Below are positions 48,471 to 61,180 of a DNA stretch of 64,000 nucleotides, one piece after another. The notes beneath the pieces were generated by a model that was not told the origin of the DNA, made no database searches, and worked only from the letters and a program-made list of their open reading frames with translations. The position numbers were made by a program, and so were the translations under genes. The stretch is from Holothuria scabra (taxonomy: Eukaryota; Echinodermata; Holothuroidea; Aspidochirotida; Holothuriidae): the NCBI GenBank assembly GCA_037179385.1, contig CM074195.1, positions 25,752,087 to 25,816,086 on the forward strand. The letters are read 5' to 3'. The first letter of the stretch is position 1. Every line of letters starts with the position of its first letter.

Positions 48471-49508
48471 AGTTGGTCAGTTAACCTATTTGTCCTTTCA
48501 GCGATGTAACATAAAACTGAACTCCTTCAGGAGTTACATTTGGTGTCTCCCCTTGGATCTTCTCCACATATCCCTAAGGGCTTTGGAATAAAGAGTCAAC
48601 ATCAACATTCCAATTAATTTGTTTGAAAAAAAATTGCCACTAATGGGTTCAAGGAAGGGAAAGTCAAGTTAGGTGGAACCTGTGTCACAGTTCCCAGGGT
48701 CAAATGTTCTGAAACTTTGATGTTCCCTCATCTTGTCTTGAGTAAATTGACATTTCCAAGAACTTTGAACCCTGAGAACAGTGATCCCTGGGATTGAATC
48801 CTGGGTCCGTAAAACAAACCTTGGTTTCATCTCTACCATTGAAATAATATGAAAACAGGGAACATTGAACCTCAAGAACATTGAAATCTCTGACTGTCAT
48901 GAAGACCGGGTTGTGTGTAGGCTTATAGAGATGGTTGTATTTAAACATTTCATTCACAATGTTAGTTCTGTTGATGGAAACAAGACAACTCCATGGTAGT
49001 AGTATACATTCCCCTGAACCTTTAAAAAAAATAAAATCATGGATGAAATACCCAGACCTTAACTATGCATGCAGTCATACCATAGGTTCAAATACCAGTG
49101 TAACCCAGTAAACTCATTTACCTCTGGCTGGTCAATTGGTTTGCTGAAATCTTGCATGAAGTCAACTAAATTGAAATTGCTTGCATGCTTCTTAACTAGG
49201 TTTAATTTCAGTCAACTAGGTTTTGCAACTGCATTTTCATGCTAATTCCCACATTAGACAAGCAGGTTTCAAGAAGGCTACAACTGGAATCTGAATGACT
49301 CAACTGGAACCTTAACTTGGTCGAACTAGAATTTTTTCATAGGTAATGTCAAAATTTAGCATGCAGTAGAGCTAAACAGAATTATAAACAAACCACCTAC
49401 AACTTAATGGTCTGATCTACATACATCTATCTATCCCAGAATCCTTTGTAATAGCTATCTGGTAGAGGGTCCTTGCTGGAAAATGTCCAACTGATTTCCA
49501 AAGTACTG
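48471..49508. other. Unannotated sequence
   Basis: No exon, array or inverted-ended element was recognised. Confidence 0.35.
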
Positions 49509-49516
49509 TTTATGAT

Positions 49517-49930
49517 TGAGGTGGGGGGTATACCGGTACTGATGTGAATACTGGTACTAGAGTCACAGGTAATAAAAATACTGAAGATAATTGGTGTGAT
49601 TCTAATACTGGTTCTTGAAAAAAATACTGGTAGTCGAAACAATTCCCCGGAAAGGTCGAGATATGAAACAGGATTATTAATTATGATTGTGAGTGACTGT
49701 AAAGAAATGTGGTAAACAAAGTCAAAGCAGAGGTTTCTGCACGGTAATAATGCAATCATATGCCCATGGAGCTGCATCAAAGTACAGGATAACAGGGGTG
49801 CCATATACAGTTTAGGTTCCTTCCCACCTGACTTTCCTATCTGAGATTTGAGAACTGGTACTACATCAATACTGGTTCTGTGAGCTTTACAGTACCAGTA
49901 CCAATATTTCATGGTACCACCCAGCCCTAG
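49517..49930. mobile_element. hAT MITE, 414 bp
   Basis: The right end, inverted CTAGGGCTGGGTGGTACC, and the left end TGAGGTGGGGGGTATACC are similar. Flanks TTTATGAT (49509-49516) and CTTATGAT (49931-49938) match at 7 of 8 bases. The interior repeats ACTGGTACT-type strings. A 171-codon minus frame spans it and is an artefact. Confidence 0.65.
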
Positions 49931-50319
49931 CTTATGATGCATTTTATTGTACTGTGGTGTTTTTTATATGTACCTAACATATTAAAAAATGGATCAGGTA
50001 TAGGTCCTTTTAAATAGTAAGGATTATTTGTTACCTTAATGCATTGTTAAGCCATATACCCATTGCAAAGTTTTAGAATAAAGTCTACTGTTGGTAGATT
50101 ACCAGTTGACAGTCTTTGGCTATACTGATGTACTCATTTCAGTCCCTGCCTTTTAGTCACAGTGCCTAAATTGGGATATCAGTGGCATCGAGATGCCATT
50201 TCTCTCATCTGTTCTAATTTGATTGTGAATGTAGGAAAAATTTTGGATTAAAATTCTTTATGAATGGCTAAAATTTTTATTCATGAAATCAGTCTCATTA
50301 TAAATATTCCTTACAAAAT

Positions 50320-51330
50320 ATTTTTTGTGACTCAAAGGTTTCAAGTTTCTTTCTTGTCAATTAAGTAAAGAATGTGACACTGCTACTGCAGTGGGGTCCA
50401 CGGGAAAATGACACAATTTCACCTTAGGGGCCATATTATTATAAAATTAATTTTATTCAGCGTCTTTAGCAAAACATTATTCAAAAGCACTTAACAATAC
50501 ATTAAAGGTAATCGAAAACAGGAGAAAAGAAAAGAGTGCAGAAATTATGTACAGAGTGCGATAACTTAGGCCTACATGCAGTCATGAAAAGCAATGTTGA
50601 AGAGATATGTTTTAAGATTCTCCCTAAATAGTGATGAGCTGAGCCTTACGATGGGAGGGAGCTCATTCTTAAGCCTAAAACCACAAACTAAAAACTACTA
50701 TCACCAAAAGTTTTGCACTTAATACGAGGGACTACCAAGTTAGCACAATTAGAATCATATTGAAGGCTATATCTAGTGTTTTGTTTGCCATGGGACATCT
50801 CTGTTTAGTAATCAGGGGCCATATCATTTAGGGACTTAAAAACCAGTAGACAAATTTTGAAACAAATCCTAAATTCAACAGGAAGCCAGTGCAGTTGGAA
50901 TCGAAGTGGGGTTGATGATGTCATTGCGCTTGCTCGGAGACGGGAAGCAAGCATAATTTTGTAACTATTGGAGTCTAGTAATTAAATTGTTAGAGATTCC
51001 AAAAAATAGAGAGTTACGTTAATCAATATGACTGTGAAGAAGACCATGAACAAGTTCTTTACAAGCTTCAGAAGTCAAGCTACTCCTAATAGACCCACTT
51101 CAATGAAGGTTGTAAGAGACAGTTTTACATTTAGCAGTTATATGTTTTTCAAAGTTGAGAATACTATCAAACCAAACACCAAGATTTTTAATACTGCTGG
51201 TGCATGGTATGGTTTAACTGCCAACCACGATGGAATGAGAGATAGGCTTTTGAAGCTGTTGCCACTATCACACTATTTGGATGCCATGTATGAAATTTTT
51301 GCGCTAAAGGGTGGAGTCTTGATGTTTATT
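50320..51330 (-). pseudogene. Decayed LINE, end of reverse transcriptase ORF
   Basis: With frameshifts and stops, the minus strand reads NLGVWFDSILNFEKHITAKC, then LRFQLHWLPVEFRICFKICL and LVFKSLNDMAPDY, the order seen at the C-terminal part of many non-LTR reverse transcriptase ORFs. The 3' end near 50440 has a short ATT tail, and 50320-50630 is shared with 45960-46270. The plus-strand frame at 51028-51351 is its antisense shadow. Confidence 0.7.
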
Positions 51331-54236
51331 CCTCCATCACTTTTAAAGTGATCAAAGGAGTCTCAACTCCTTTAGAACCACGACAATGAAGAGTTTTCTA
51401 TAGGTTACCATCTTCAAAACTGTTAGTTAAATGGGATTTTATGACACACCAAAAGAAGTGTGTTAAATAATGTCACCTACAAATGAAAAAGGTGAAATGG
51501 TGGGCAAAAATTAGCTAAGAATAGTAAAAATACTGTAGGGACAAACTGTTGGATCCACCAAACTGTATTGTGTACGACCATGTGGAGTTCTTCAGATATC
51601 AGCAAATGAAGTTTTAGATTTGTGTCCCAAAGTGATCTTGAGGCCTGCAGTCAAGAAATGCATTGCATGCAACCTAGAGTTACAAAGAATAGGATTTTCC
51701 AGGTGTATTAAAAAGTTTAAAAAGCTCTTTATATGCCACTTACGCAATTACATTCTGATAAAAAGGGATTGTTGAGAAGGAAATTGCTTGTTCAGTTTGA
51801 AGAAAAACAAAGGACTGTCCTTTAAAGTTTTGACATTAGGAATTCATTTTTGCCCTCTTTAAGGTCTCCTGTTGTAAAAATGTGTTATACTTTGAGAAAA
51901 AAACAGATTGAATTCCAATGAAAATTTCACCAAAATGCTTAGAATAAGTACCCATCTAACATACCAAAACTTGATTTGACCTTCCCTGCTTTTACTCCCT
52001 GCAGAATTATGAATTATTCTTGCCAAATGAGAGGAGTCGAGAGGATGCACTGGATAAAAGAACAAATGAAACTTTATGATATCTTTTGTCAAAACCACAT
52101 CTCAGAGCTTCAGAAGACTGGTGGTCAGCCTTTGACATTCTGCAGCTGAACTAGTTTCATTTAAATATTGGTAATCTCCATCCGTTTTTGTTTTTATTGT
52201 ACCAGTTTCTGTTTGATAGAAGGCTATGTCACTTCTTGTTTCATAAAAGGCAGTCTTTCATGAATGGACAATGTGATGGTTCAGTCCTCAGGGGGGCTTG
52301 AAGTATTTCAGGGTGGCAAGTCATTTCAAATGACACAATATTGCACAAATAGGGGATACAAAAAGGATAAACTCATTCGCTTCCAACAAGCCTTAAGAAT
52401 GGAATACTAAAACATTTATTGCATTTTTTATTTACTTTTTTCAATAGAGTTTATTGTAGAAGCTGCCCTATCACTATCTCTGATTCTTTATTTAGAGTTT
52501 TCTCGTCAAACTCACCATCTCTGAAAGAAAAAAAAAAGAAGAAGTATCAGTAAATCTGTGCAGAATTAAGTGTTTGTGATTAGGTGGTGAAAAATATTAT
52601 GAGAGAATCTGGAATTTTAACTGCCAACTTGCTTTTGAAGAAAAAAATTCATAGATAGTCCATTCATACTTATTAATAATTCTCATCTTCTATTGGTTCC
52701 TTACAGTCAGGTGACTGTTCATTATCCTGAAATAAACATATGGTAATGGATAAACATGTTCCTCTAAATCTATAGAGGCTTTTCACATGATGTCATAATA
52801 CTCTCTGGCGGCCATGTTGGAGTACATGTAACTACGTAGTAAATCACACTGGGCGTGCTTGCTCGTTGAATGTGTACACACCGTGCACACCACAATGCAC
52901 ACTGTGCAGTGTGTTCGGCACAAAGCCATGTGCATTTGTCATGAATGTCCTCTATTGCCTCTATTGCATTTTGCTTGTGTTTTGCTGATTTTATGTGATT
53001 ATTTGTAGGGTTTTATCTTGCGGGTTAGTGCTGTATTGTTGCATCACATGCACTGACCGTCCAATTGTAGATTATCCTGTCAGTAAAGCACCGTCCATTG
53101 TTGTTTAACGTTTCATTATTTCGAAATCGTCCGTAACAATACTTATCAGATGTTCATTTAAATGTGAACAATTTACATTTGGTTAGAGCATATCTAATAT
53201 GCTGTTCTGAGGCTCTGTATCAATATTTGTAGTGTTTATCATTTTTCACAATTTTAGTACATCAGGTTGTTGTGCAGCAAAAATCAAGGCTGATTTAGTA
53301 ATATATGCATTTTGGAATTATGAGATGGGGAAGCTAAATATATGTACAAAAATGAATAATGAGTGTAATACTTGGGTAACTTAATAGTTTGATGGGATGC
53401 TTGTCAGGTAGAACAAATCAAACAAATAATTCATGTTTGTAAACTTGTAAATAAAAGAGAGAGTTTTCTGGTACAAATGCTTTAAGCAATAGTATACAAT
53501 GAACAGTATTTTATGAATAAAACAGATTTTAATTGTAATTTTTTAACAATTTGAAATGAATTCTTAAGAACCCATTCCATAATTTGAATGAATTTAATTA
53601 ATTCTTAATTCATCATTCCCAATTCAAAGTTAGCTGTGTGTATGTAGATGAGTTGGTGTGTGTGTGTGTGTGTAGGACAAAGGGGGGGGGGAGGAAATTT
53701 GAAAAGGACAGTAAAATATGGTGTAGAAGTATGCTTGGTCTTAAATTTCAATTTAAGGGATACTTTGTCCTACTATTCACAAAATGGCTTGTTGACATAT
53801 AGCGAGAACGGTAAGAAAATTAGACAAAATGCAAAAAAAGCACAAAGAGAAACAATTATTTCTATTAAGTTGCACAGAATGTATCATATTTTAGGCACCA
53901 CTCCCCCTGAAGTAATGTTGCACCTAAAAAATGAATGCCTGTAGTGTGGTAGTCTGAATGTCTGTATTGAAGTGTATGCTGTATGTTGTAAGTGAGTGTA
54001 CATATATGTTGTAGAAAGGAGCATGTAAGTTTTGTAAAGAGTACTGTAATAGTCTGAAGCTCTTGATTACATCTCTGTAATCTATTGTTAGGATGTTTTA
54101 TATTATTTTACTCTTTAACACTATATCTTCCATGCCATTTGCAGTTTTATAGTAGATTTTCATCTGAAATTTTTTAGCAGCACTCTGGTTCTGAAGTATG
54201 CTTTGAACTATTTTAAAAAACTGTTTTTATTATTGG
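51331..54236. other. Unannotated sequence
   Basis: AT-rich with no clear exon. A CpG-richer stretch with GGCGGCCATGTTGGAG lies near 52807, and a (GT)n plus poly-G run is at 53654-53692. An acceptor-bounded short frame at 52459 was considered and rejected. Confidence 0.35.
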
Positions 54237-54424
54237 CAGAGCTGCCAAGTCTTCCTGATTCTGCAGAAGACTTCCTGAAAATTTCTCCTCCAGACATGCA
54301 AAATGTAAAATCTTCCTGATTGAGAACAGAATTTCCACCATCGAAATACACACAAATCCCTGAAATCTTCCAGATTTATGAGGTAAATCTTCCTAATTTC
54401 AAGACCTCAATGTTGGCAGCTCTG
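54237..54424. mobile_element. MITE, 188 bp, with 12-bp perfect inverted ends
   Basis: CAGAGCTGCCAA at 54237-54248 and TTGGCAGCTCTG at 54413-54424 are perfect inverted copies. The interior has repeated TCTTCCTGATT-like strings. A clear target duplication was not found; the CAG start suggests hAT. Confidence 0.65.
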
Positions 54425-56755
54425 TTTTGGTTATGATGATAAGAGAAACCTATGCATTCATCATGTATGAGTGTGTGTGTGTGTGTGTGGGTTCGTAAAG
54501 GGCGTGTATTGGGGACACACACAGGACAAATAAGCTTGTAACTGGGGTTAGACCGTGAATTGGGGATATCCCCATTTCTAGAATGTCCATAATAATGCAA
54601 AGTGGGGTGGTATATTAGTGCCTACATTTTTATAGATTTATCTGAGGGAATTCCCCTATTCCATGTTTAAAGTCCTCATTCTGTGCATAGACATTCCCCT
54701 ATGCTACGGTGTGTAAACCTGTAATTCTCCCCCATTAACTAGGAGAAGGACCATGTCCCCACTTTGTACATATTTGGGCATGTCCCCAGTTGGCACCGCA
54801 AACAAGTATGTGTGTGCATGGAGATTGAGAGAAGGAGGTACAACAAACAATTTTTCAGACAAAATGTACTTAAAATATGCTGATATCCTTTGAGGTGTCA
54901 CTATTTGATTGATAGGCTCTTTGTTTTATTGTTAAACCTCTTGTGACAAAGTCTGTCAGATGATGGTCTCTTCCATTAATTTCAAAGTAATCTCTAAACA
55001 AAGGCTGTTGCCCGTATTTGCTTTAAGTTAGAGGTTTGCTTCCCCGATGACAAACCATAAATAAAAATTTCTAGTAGAAAGACTGGAAACAAGCGTTAAA
55101 ACAATATGCTTCAGTTTTGCCCTATTTGTCATTGGATGGAAGCATTGCTCAAGTCTTTACATTTCACTCAGAACTGAAAAATTTTGTCATCAGCAATAAA
55201 AAATAAAATTGAAAAGTGATCTGTAGAGAAATTGTTTCTGTCCTCGAATAAAATTATACATTGTGTCCCAGATGGCTTTGAAGGACATAAATTTTGCAAT
55301 TTTGCATGATGGCTGGCAACAAAATTTTAACAAATAGAGTGTAAGGAATGGGTCTATTCATTGGAATTTTGCCATGCTTCACTAATCCTGGTCGGTGGAA
55401 GCATTGAGGTAAGAATTTGGGGGATAAAAGCAAGAATACCGACAGAAACATTGTCTCAAGGAAGGAACTATAGAACATCATTTTTTCTTCTGTAAAACTT
55501 TCTGGTGTGTGCTGGTGCACTTGGTGTGAATTCAGATTGAGGAGCTAAACACTGGATTTCAGGTCCTGTTATGGAAATTTAATAGATTTCTTGAGTCCTT
55601 TAAAGTTTGAACAACAAAGAGTCTATTGTTAAGGAAGAAGATACAAAAGAAAGATGACAACCTCAGGTTGTATGTACAATCAACTTGTGTGATTGTGTGT
55701 GTGTATGTATGTGTAAAGGAAGCCATAAAACAACCCATAGTGTTAATTCAGTAAAGTCTGCTTTGAAACTGATGTAATTGCAAATTGTTAGTTAGAATAT
55801 GTTGCAGCTATTTACAGTTAATTGTTTGAGACATAATGGATCAAATCCTGGTCAGCCAGCTTAAGGATTAAGTTCAGGTTAGTGAGCTTGATCAGCATAT
55901 GTTGGTTGATTGCTTCTTCCACAAAATATAATATTTCAAAGTATTTTATGATTCAAAAGTTTTCCCAGAACTTATGGAAAGAGACCTGATGTAGCTTTCT
56001 GTTTTGCAAATTCAGGAGTAATACTAATTTCACATTCCTGAAGATCTTTGAAGCCATCCCCCCCCCCCCCTTTTATACCTTATCTAGCTATGGTCTTGCA
56101 GATATATTATATTTGGAGTGGTTGTAGAGCAATACCTGTCATGGTTGATTGAAAAAGACGATTTGTAAAAAAAAAAAAAAACCAAATCATGACTTTTTAT
56201 CTAAATAATTTTTAATTTGAATCAATTTTTTTTAAATTTGAATGAAAGATTCAGAATTCCTTGAAACCATGCAACTTCAATTTGTTGAAAACACTGTATT
56301 AGTACTCTAAACTTGTAACACATTACTGGATGTGTTGAAATTATCAATATAAAGGAAAAAAATTTTGAAAAGTAAATGTTTGTAAATCTTAGCAAAAAAA
56401 AGTGTGTAATATATATTTGGATGTTTATTTAGATTCTGTGAGATTTGCTACTTAAAAAGTAGGTCTTGGATCCAAAGAGGTTTGGCCCTCCTCAGTTTGA
56501 TAAATTCATTAGGCTTGGCCACAACTACAAAATAGGTTCTGAATTGACTTCTGCTTCAGTTACATATGAAAGGAAACCAGAAATTTACAACACTTTCCTT
56601 TTTGCACAACATAACCTACTAGCAGCAGTATTTTTCCATAGTATTGAGTTATGTAAAAAATTCTTATTCAACCAAGAAAATGTTTATCCCTGTGAGGATA
56701 TGTATTGAAGTGTGGAATTAGAAAGACATACGAGCCAATTAGGAACTTTTGTTAT
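54425..56755. other. Unannotated sequence with a repeat head
   Basis: A degraded AGGTCA-family head and (GT)n lie at 54428-54490. Poly-C (56059-56072) and poly-A (56168-56181) runs are present. Nothing else was recognised. Confidence 0.35.
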
Positions 56756-56759
56756 TCCA

Positions 56760-57136
56760 TACCCGTTCCCCCTTCATTTCAAGGCATGAAGCATGGCCTA
56801 TGTGTAAATGTTCCGCTCAAATTCCCTCCTGGGTCATTATGTTGTGTCCTTGAGCAAGATTCTTTATCTCGATTGCTTCTCTCCACCCAGGTGTTGAATG
56901 GGTACCTGTGAGGTAGCTTGTATAGTGATGCACTGTATGTGGCTGCTCCTATGGGATGTCCCCCAGGGGACACGATGAAGTGGCATTGTGCCGGGCACAA
57001 ACAGCAAGGGATGTGCACTTTTATAGTGTGGGGTTGACGAGTTACCAATGACCTGGGGTAATGATTGTGAAGCCCTTTGAGATGTTGAACATACTTATAA
57101 GGTGCTATATAAATCCAATTATTATTATTATTAAAT
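56760..57136 (+). repeat. SINE with LINE-like 3' tail
   Basis: Blocks GTGTCCTTGAGCAAGATTCT, TGCTTCTCTCCACCCAGGTG and GGGTACCTGTGAGG are followed by the 3' tail GAAGCCCTTTGAGATG, GGTGCTATATAAATCC and (ATT)n. The tail is like the LINE 3' end at 5784-5860, so the SINE probably used that class of reverse transcriptase. Confidence 0.6.
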
Positions 57137-57424
57137 AGATCATCTCTGAATACTTTTGAGCAAAGACAATTGTAGTAAGTTCGATACTGGTCTACAAAAG
57201 CGAAACATCCACCATATCATAAGGATACAAAAAACATTCCGATTGACTTGAACAAAATTTGTTGAACCATTGTATTTTTACTATTTTCAAATATAAGCAC
57301 AGTTTCGTGTGTGTCATGGATTGTATGTAAAACTACTTTGGCCTAGCTACTTTGTGTCACAATTTGTATTTCAGTCTGTACTGTTATCACCCAATTCTAG
57401 GGCAGCAAGGCAAGTTGCATTTAA

Positions 57425-57669
57425 AGGGCAAGAGCAATGGTACCAACTTGAAATAGTGTATTAAATAGACTGCCCTATTTTATGATTGGCTGTTGAGAGT
57501 CATGTGACAGTATTTTTTCACCTTAATGGTGAAATGTGCAAGGAATTACTACTGGGTTTACCTTGAATATGCAATATTTAATTCCTAAAATATGATGAAA
57601 GATACTTTGAAAAGACATAAGCAGAAATTAGTTGCTAGATCTCACAATTGGCGGGACTGCTCTTGACCT
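57425..57669. mobile_element. TTAA-flanked MITE, 245 bp
   Basis: Ends AGGGCAAGAGCA and TGCTCTTGACCT are inverted with one mismatch, flanked by TTAA at 57421-57424 and 57670-57673. A third, distinct TTAA-using family in this window. Confidence 0.7.
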
Positions 57670-57767
57670 TTAATAGATTGTGATTATGTGCTTTTACAAT
57701 AGGTGAATGTAGTATACCATTTGCTGAGCTTGGTTTGTGTGCCTTTCCCACATTTTTTCCCGTGCAG

Positions 57768-57802
57768 CAACAAATGATCAAATTTGCCTATTAGAACAAC
57801 AG
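57768..57802 (+). CDS. Possible downstream microexon (35 bases)
   Basis: A strong acceptor (CCCACATTTTTTCCCGTGCAG) and donor CAG|GTATGT bound 35 bases. In phase 1 they read A-TNDQICLLEQQ and end in phase 0. It would continue the receptor tail after 46353. No next exon in phase 0 was found, and 11 kb separates it from the last firm exon, so membership of the gene is uncertain. Confidence 0.25.
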
Positions 57803-58254
57803 GTATGTGTTCATGGTCAGTTTGATAAGTATTAGATGACAAAAAGGTGGTTGTATTGGATGATTCAATTGTAAATCAAAGAATATAGGCATTTATTAAG
57901 TCACAATCCTCAATAGTTATACCTCAAAAGTGCCTTCTGTCATTATCTACTGTAGTCTTTCACTTTGTACCACACATTTTAATGGTTTCATCAATATGCA
58001 TTGGGTTATTGTACAGTTTACAGATACTTATGCATTGCATTTGTTCTTCAGTTGTGTATTGTTTGACATCAGAAGGGTAAAGGGTCTGTGGACATTTATG
58101 GTATAAATAGAGGTTGGAATCACAAGAGGTGGCAGTGTTTAATCCCAACTCACCTTGAGTAGTATACTACACTACCTCATTAGGGTAAGCTACTTAATAC
58201 ACTTTGTGGTACTGTAGTATTTTATTGCATAATTTTACTTGAATGAAAGCACAG

Positions 58255-58653
58255 CACGGACTTATATACATGGACAGAGCATGTTACGTACACGTCCTAT
58301 CCGTAGATTGTCACCACTGACTTGTAGGACAAAAAAGGCGCACCAGGATGGCCCCTGTGAAGCTATAATTTGTCTGATTTGACAACCCCTCACTCATACT
58401 GTATGTTAAACAAAAGTTTAACTTAAATGAAAAACAATATCATATTCCTGCAATAGGTGAAGTTATTTTGACCTTAACTTGCCATATTTCAAAAATACTT
58501 CAACTTTCTTGCATAATCTGGTAGTTGACTTGAGCAAGTCCAAGCTTTCACACAAAACTGTAGCAGATAGCCATCTTGGTGCGCTTTTTCTCACACGTGT
58601 GGTAGCGACAGTCTACCGTGCAGTATGCTCTGTCCATGTATAGGAAGTCTGTG
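58255..58653. mobile_element. hAT MITE, 399 bp
   Basis: Ends CACGGACTTATATACATGG and CCATGTATAGGAAGTCTGTG are part of about 100-base inverted arms (shared ACAGAGCAT, GCGCACCA.GATGGC). A perfect 8-base duplication AAGCACAG flanks it (58247-58254, 58654-58661). Confidence 0.8.
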
Positions 58654-59069
58654 AAGCACAGACTGATGCAGAGAACCTAGTTCAAAACTTGCTGTTTACA
58701 CCCTAAGACGAAGATTTGTTCATCTGTCTTACTTGGCATGTGAATTTGTTGGGGTGGCTGTAATTTAAATGTAAAATCCCATCTTTGGTGATGCAATTCA
58801 TATTTAATGGCAACATTGTCAATTTAATCTTTTTAATGGAGAAAATGAAATTGTGTTATTTACTTCTTTTTGTCAAATATGTGGTGCATTACATGTGGGG
58901 GGAGGGCATCAATGGGGCATGGGACATGTCCCTCCTTTTGAGTAAAAATTGATGCCTATGGTGCATTATTTCTTTTGTGAAAATAAAGAATGAAATGAAT
59001 TTATGCTGAAATAAAATAAAGATTTTGACATATAAAAAAGGAAGCTTGAGTCTGAAATGACTTTTTACT

Positions 59070-60660
59070 CAACAAGTTGAATAAACTATTGCCATGGCAC
59101 TGTGTTTGTTGCTCTGCTTGTCTGTGTATCTTTCAACATTGTAGTGGCAGCACCAAGGGGAGGGATTCCACCAGTTAAAACATTTGATCCTATGCGACCC
59201 TAGTGGTGTTATTTTTGCCTCACTAGGTTATGTGCGTGTCTTGCTTATACCCCAGTTCCAAATCCAAAATGTTGGCTTTCCAACCTCTCTTGGTTGCAAT
59301 GATAAGAGAGAGAAATGCATTCATGATGGCATGTGGGTGTGCATGTGGGTGTCTTTGCACGTGTGTAGGTGTGTTTGTGACACTGCTCATTAACACGATA
59401 TCTCAAGATGGGAATTTCTGACAGTTTTCAAACTTAGTACATAAAATGTCCCATATTGAGAGAAAGAACCCAATTGTTTTGGGGAGGTCAAAGGTCATCT
59501 GGGGTTTCCATTGCTCAAATGTTGAAAACCTCATTAACACAATCTCAAGATAGGAAACTTGGACAAATTTCGTATTTGGAGAGGTGGATACGTTATAGTG
59601 AGAGGACAGTCCGTATTGTTTTTTAATGGAGGTCAGAGGTCATCTGGGGTCACGGGGGCCAGAGGCTGGAAAATTTGTTAGCACAATATCTCAAAGTAGG
59701 AAACTTGGATAGATTTCATATTTGATATGTGGATAAGATGTAGTGAGAGGAAAAACCCTGTTGTTTTTGATAGAGGGCAAAGGTCACCTGGGATCACCAG
59801 GAGTTAAATGCTGAATATTTTGTTAACACCATATTCCAAGATAAGAATCTTGGATGGATTCCATATTTGATATTTGGAAAGGGAGGATAGTCTGTATTTT
59901 GGGGGGAGTTCAAAGGTCATATGGGGTCACTAGAGGTCAAATGCTGAAAACCTTGTCCACACAACATCTCATGATAGGAAACTTGGATGATTTTTTATTT
60001 GGTATGTGGATATATTACAGTGAGAGGATGGTCTTTATTGTTTTTGTTGGAGGTCAAAGGTCATCAGGGGTTATCAGGTGTCAAATGCTGAAAACTTTTA
60101 ATGCAGTATCTCAAAATTAGTAAACTTGGATTGATTTCATATTTGGTATGTGAATACATTATAGTGACAGGAAAAACCCTATTGTTTTTTATGGAGATCA
60201 AAGGTCACCTGGGGTCACCAGGAGTAAAATGCTGAATACCTTGTTAACACCATATCCCAAGATAAGAATCTTGGATGGATTTCATATTTGATACAGGTAT
60301 TTGGATTTGCTATAGTGGGAGAATGGTGTCTATAATTTTTGGTGGAGGTCAAAGGTCATCTTGGGTCACCAGAGGTCAAATGCTGAAAACCTTGTCAACA
60401 ATATCTCAAGACTAGCAACCTGGACAGATTTCATATTTGGTATGTGGATATGTTATAGTGAGAGAATAGTTCCATTGCTTTTGGTGTGGGTCAAATGTCT
60501 TCTGGGTTCACTAGGGGTCAAATGTTGAAAACCTTGTTAACACAATATCTCAATTTGAGAACTTGGATAGATTTCAAATTTGGTATATGGATATGTATTT
60601 CACGGTGCCAAGCTGGTCCCTTTCTTTGCTTGTGGAGGTCAAAGGTCATATGGGTAAGAC
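59070..60660. repeat. AGGTCA tandem array, about 143-bp period
   Basis: A lead-in CAACAAGTTGAATAAACTAT and a head with GT-rich DNA (59285-59380) precede about nine units with GGAGGTCAAAGGTCATCTGG near 59486, 59630, 59773, 59908, 60050, 60190, 60345, 60487 and 60634. Units share ATATCTCAAGATAGGAAACT and TAGATTTCATATTTGGTATG. Perfect DR1 motifs are kept near 59486, 60050, 60345 and 60634. Confidence 0.8.
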
Positions 60661-60689
60661 AAAATTACTTTTCCTTCATGTCAGAGGTT

Positions 60690-61180
60690 TTAAGGTAATA
60701 TCAAGTGCTGGTATGGTAGAGGAATAAACATTCTAAGCATTTTGTTGAAATTTGCATTGAAATCCTTTGTGTGGTTCTCAGGATATGAGCAAGTAAAGTT
60801 GTGCAAGCACATTTGACATCATATCCCCACTTTTGTAGACACTTGTTTTTCTTCAGACTTCACAACCAATTTCTCTTCAACAATCGCATGTTATCAGAAT
60901 GAGATTGCATGAGTGGCGAAACTTTACAAATTTTGAAATCCCCGAAGGGAGTCCTATTCCTATTAACTTTAAGGGTAACACAACAGAGTGAAAAATTAAA
61001 GGGAAACAAAGCATCATGTTTCTATCTGTGAGAGAGTGATATAACTTCTGGTGCCCTCAAGTTCACTTTTGCACACAAATCTAGTTACTTCATTTAGTGA
61101 TATCTCAAGAAATATATGTCCGATTTAAATGGAAATTTCTGCACACTGTGTAGATTTGGGTCCTCGTTTACATATAAAAA
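60690..61180. repeat. Dispersed repeat, copy 2
   Basis: Ordered similarity to 37360-37800, for example GTGTGGTTCTCAGGATATGA, AGTAAAGTTGTG, TTTAGTGATATCTCAAGA and CACTGTGTAGATTTGG. Confidence 0.5.

Noticed and set aside
49427..49942. 171-codon minus-strand frame
   Set aside because: It spans a hAT MITE with matching 7-of-8-base flanks and repeated ACTGGTACT words; the protein has no recognisable features.
51028..51351. 107-codon plus-strand frame
   Set aside because: It is antisense to a decayed LINE reverse transcriptase tail.
52459..52534. Possible last exon in phase 1 after TTTTTTCAATAG
   Set aside because: It gives a short hydrophobic tail with no support and no distinguishing features; many introns would show such a frame by chance.
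54237..54325. Exon-like frame after TTATTATTGGCAG in the receptor's phase
   Set aside because: The apparent acceptor is the left end (CAGAGCTGCCAA) of a MITE with a perfect inverted partner at 54413-54424.
57375..57470. Acceptor-bounded frame after TTTGTATTTCAG
   Set aside because: It is open only in phase 0, stops early in phase 1, and runs into a TTAA-flanked MITE.
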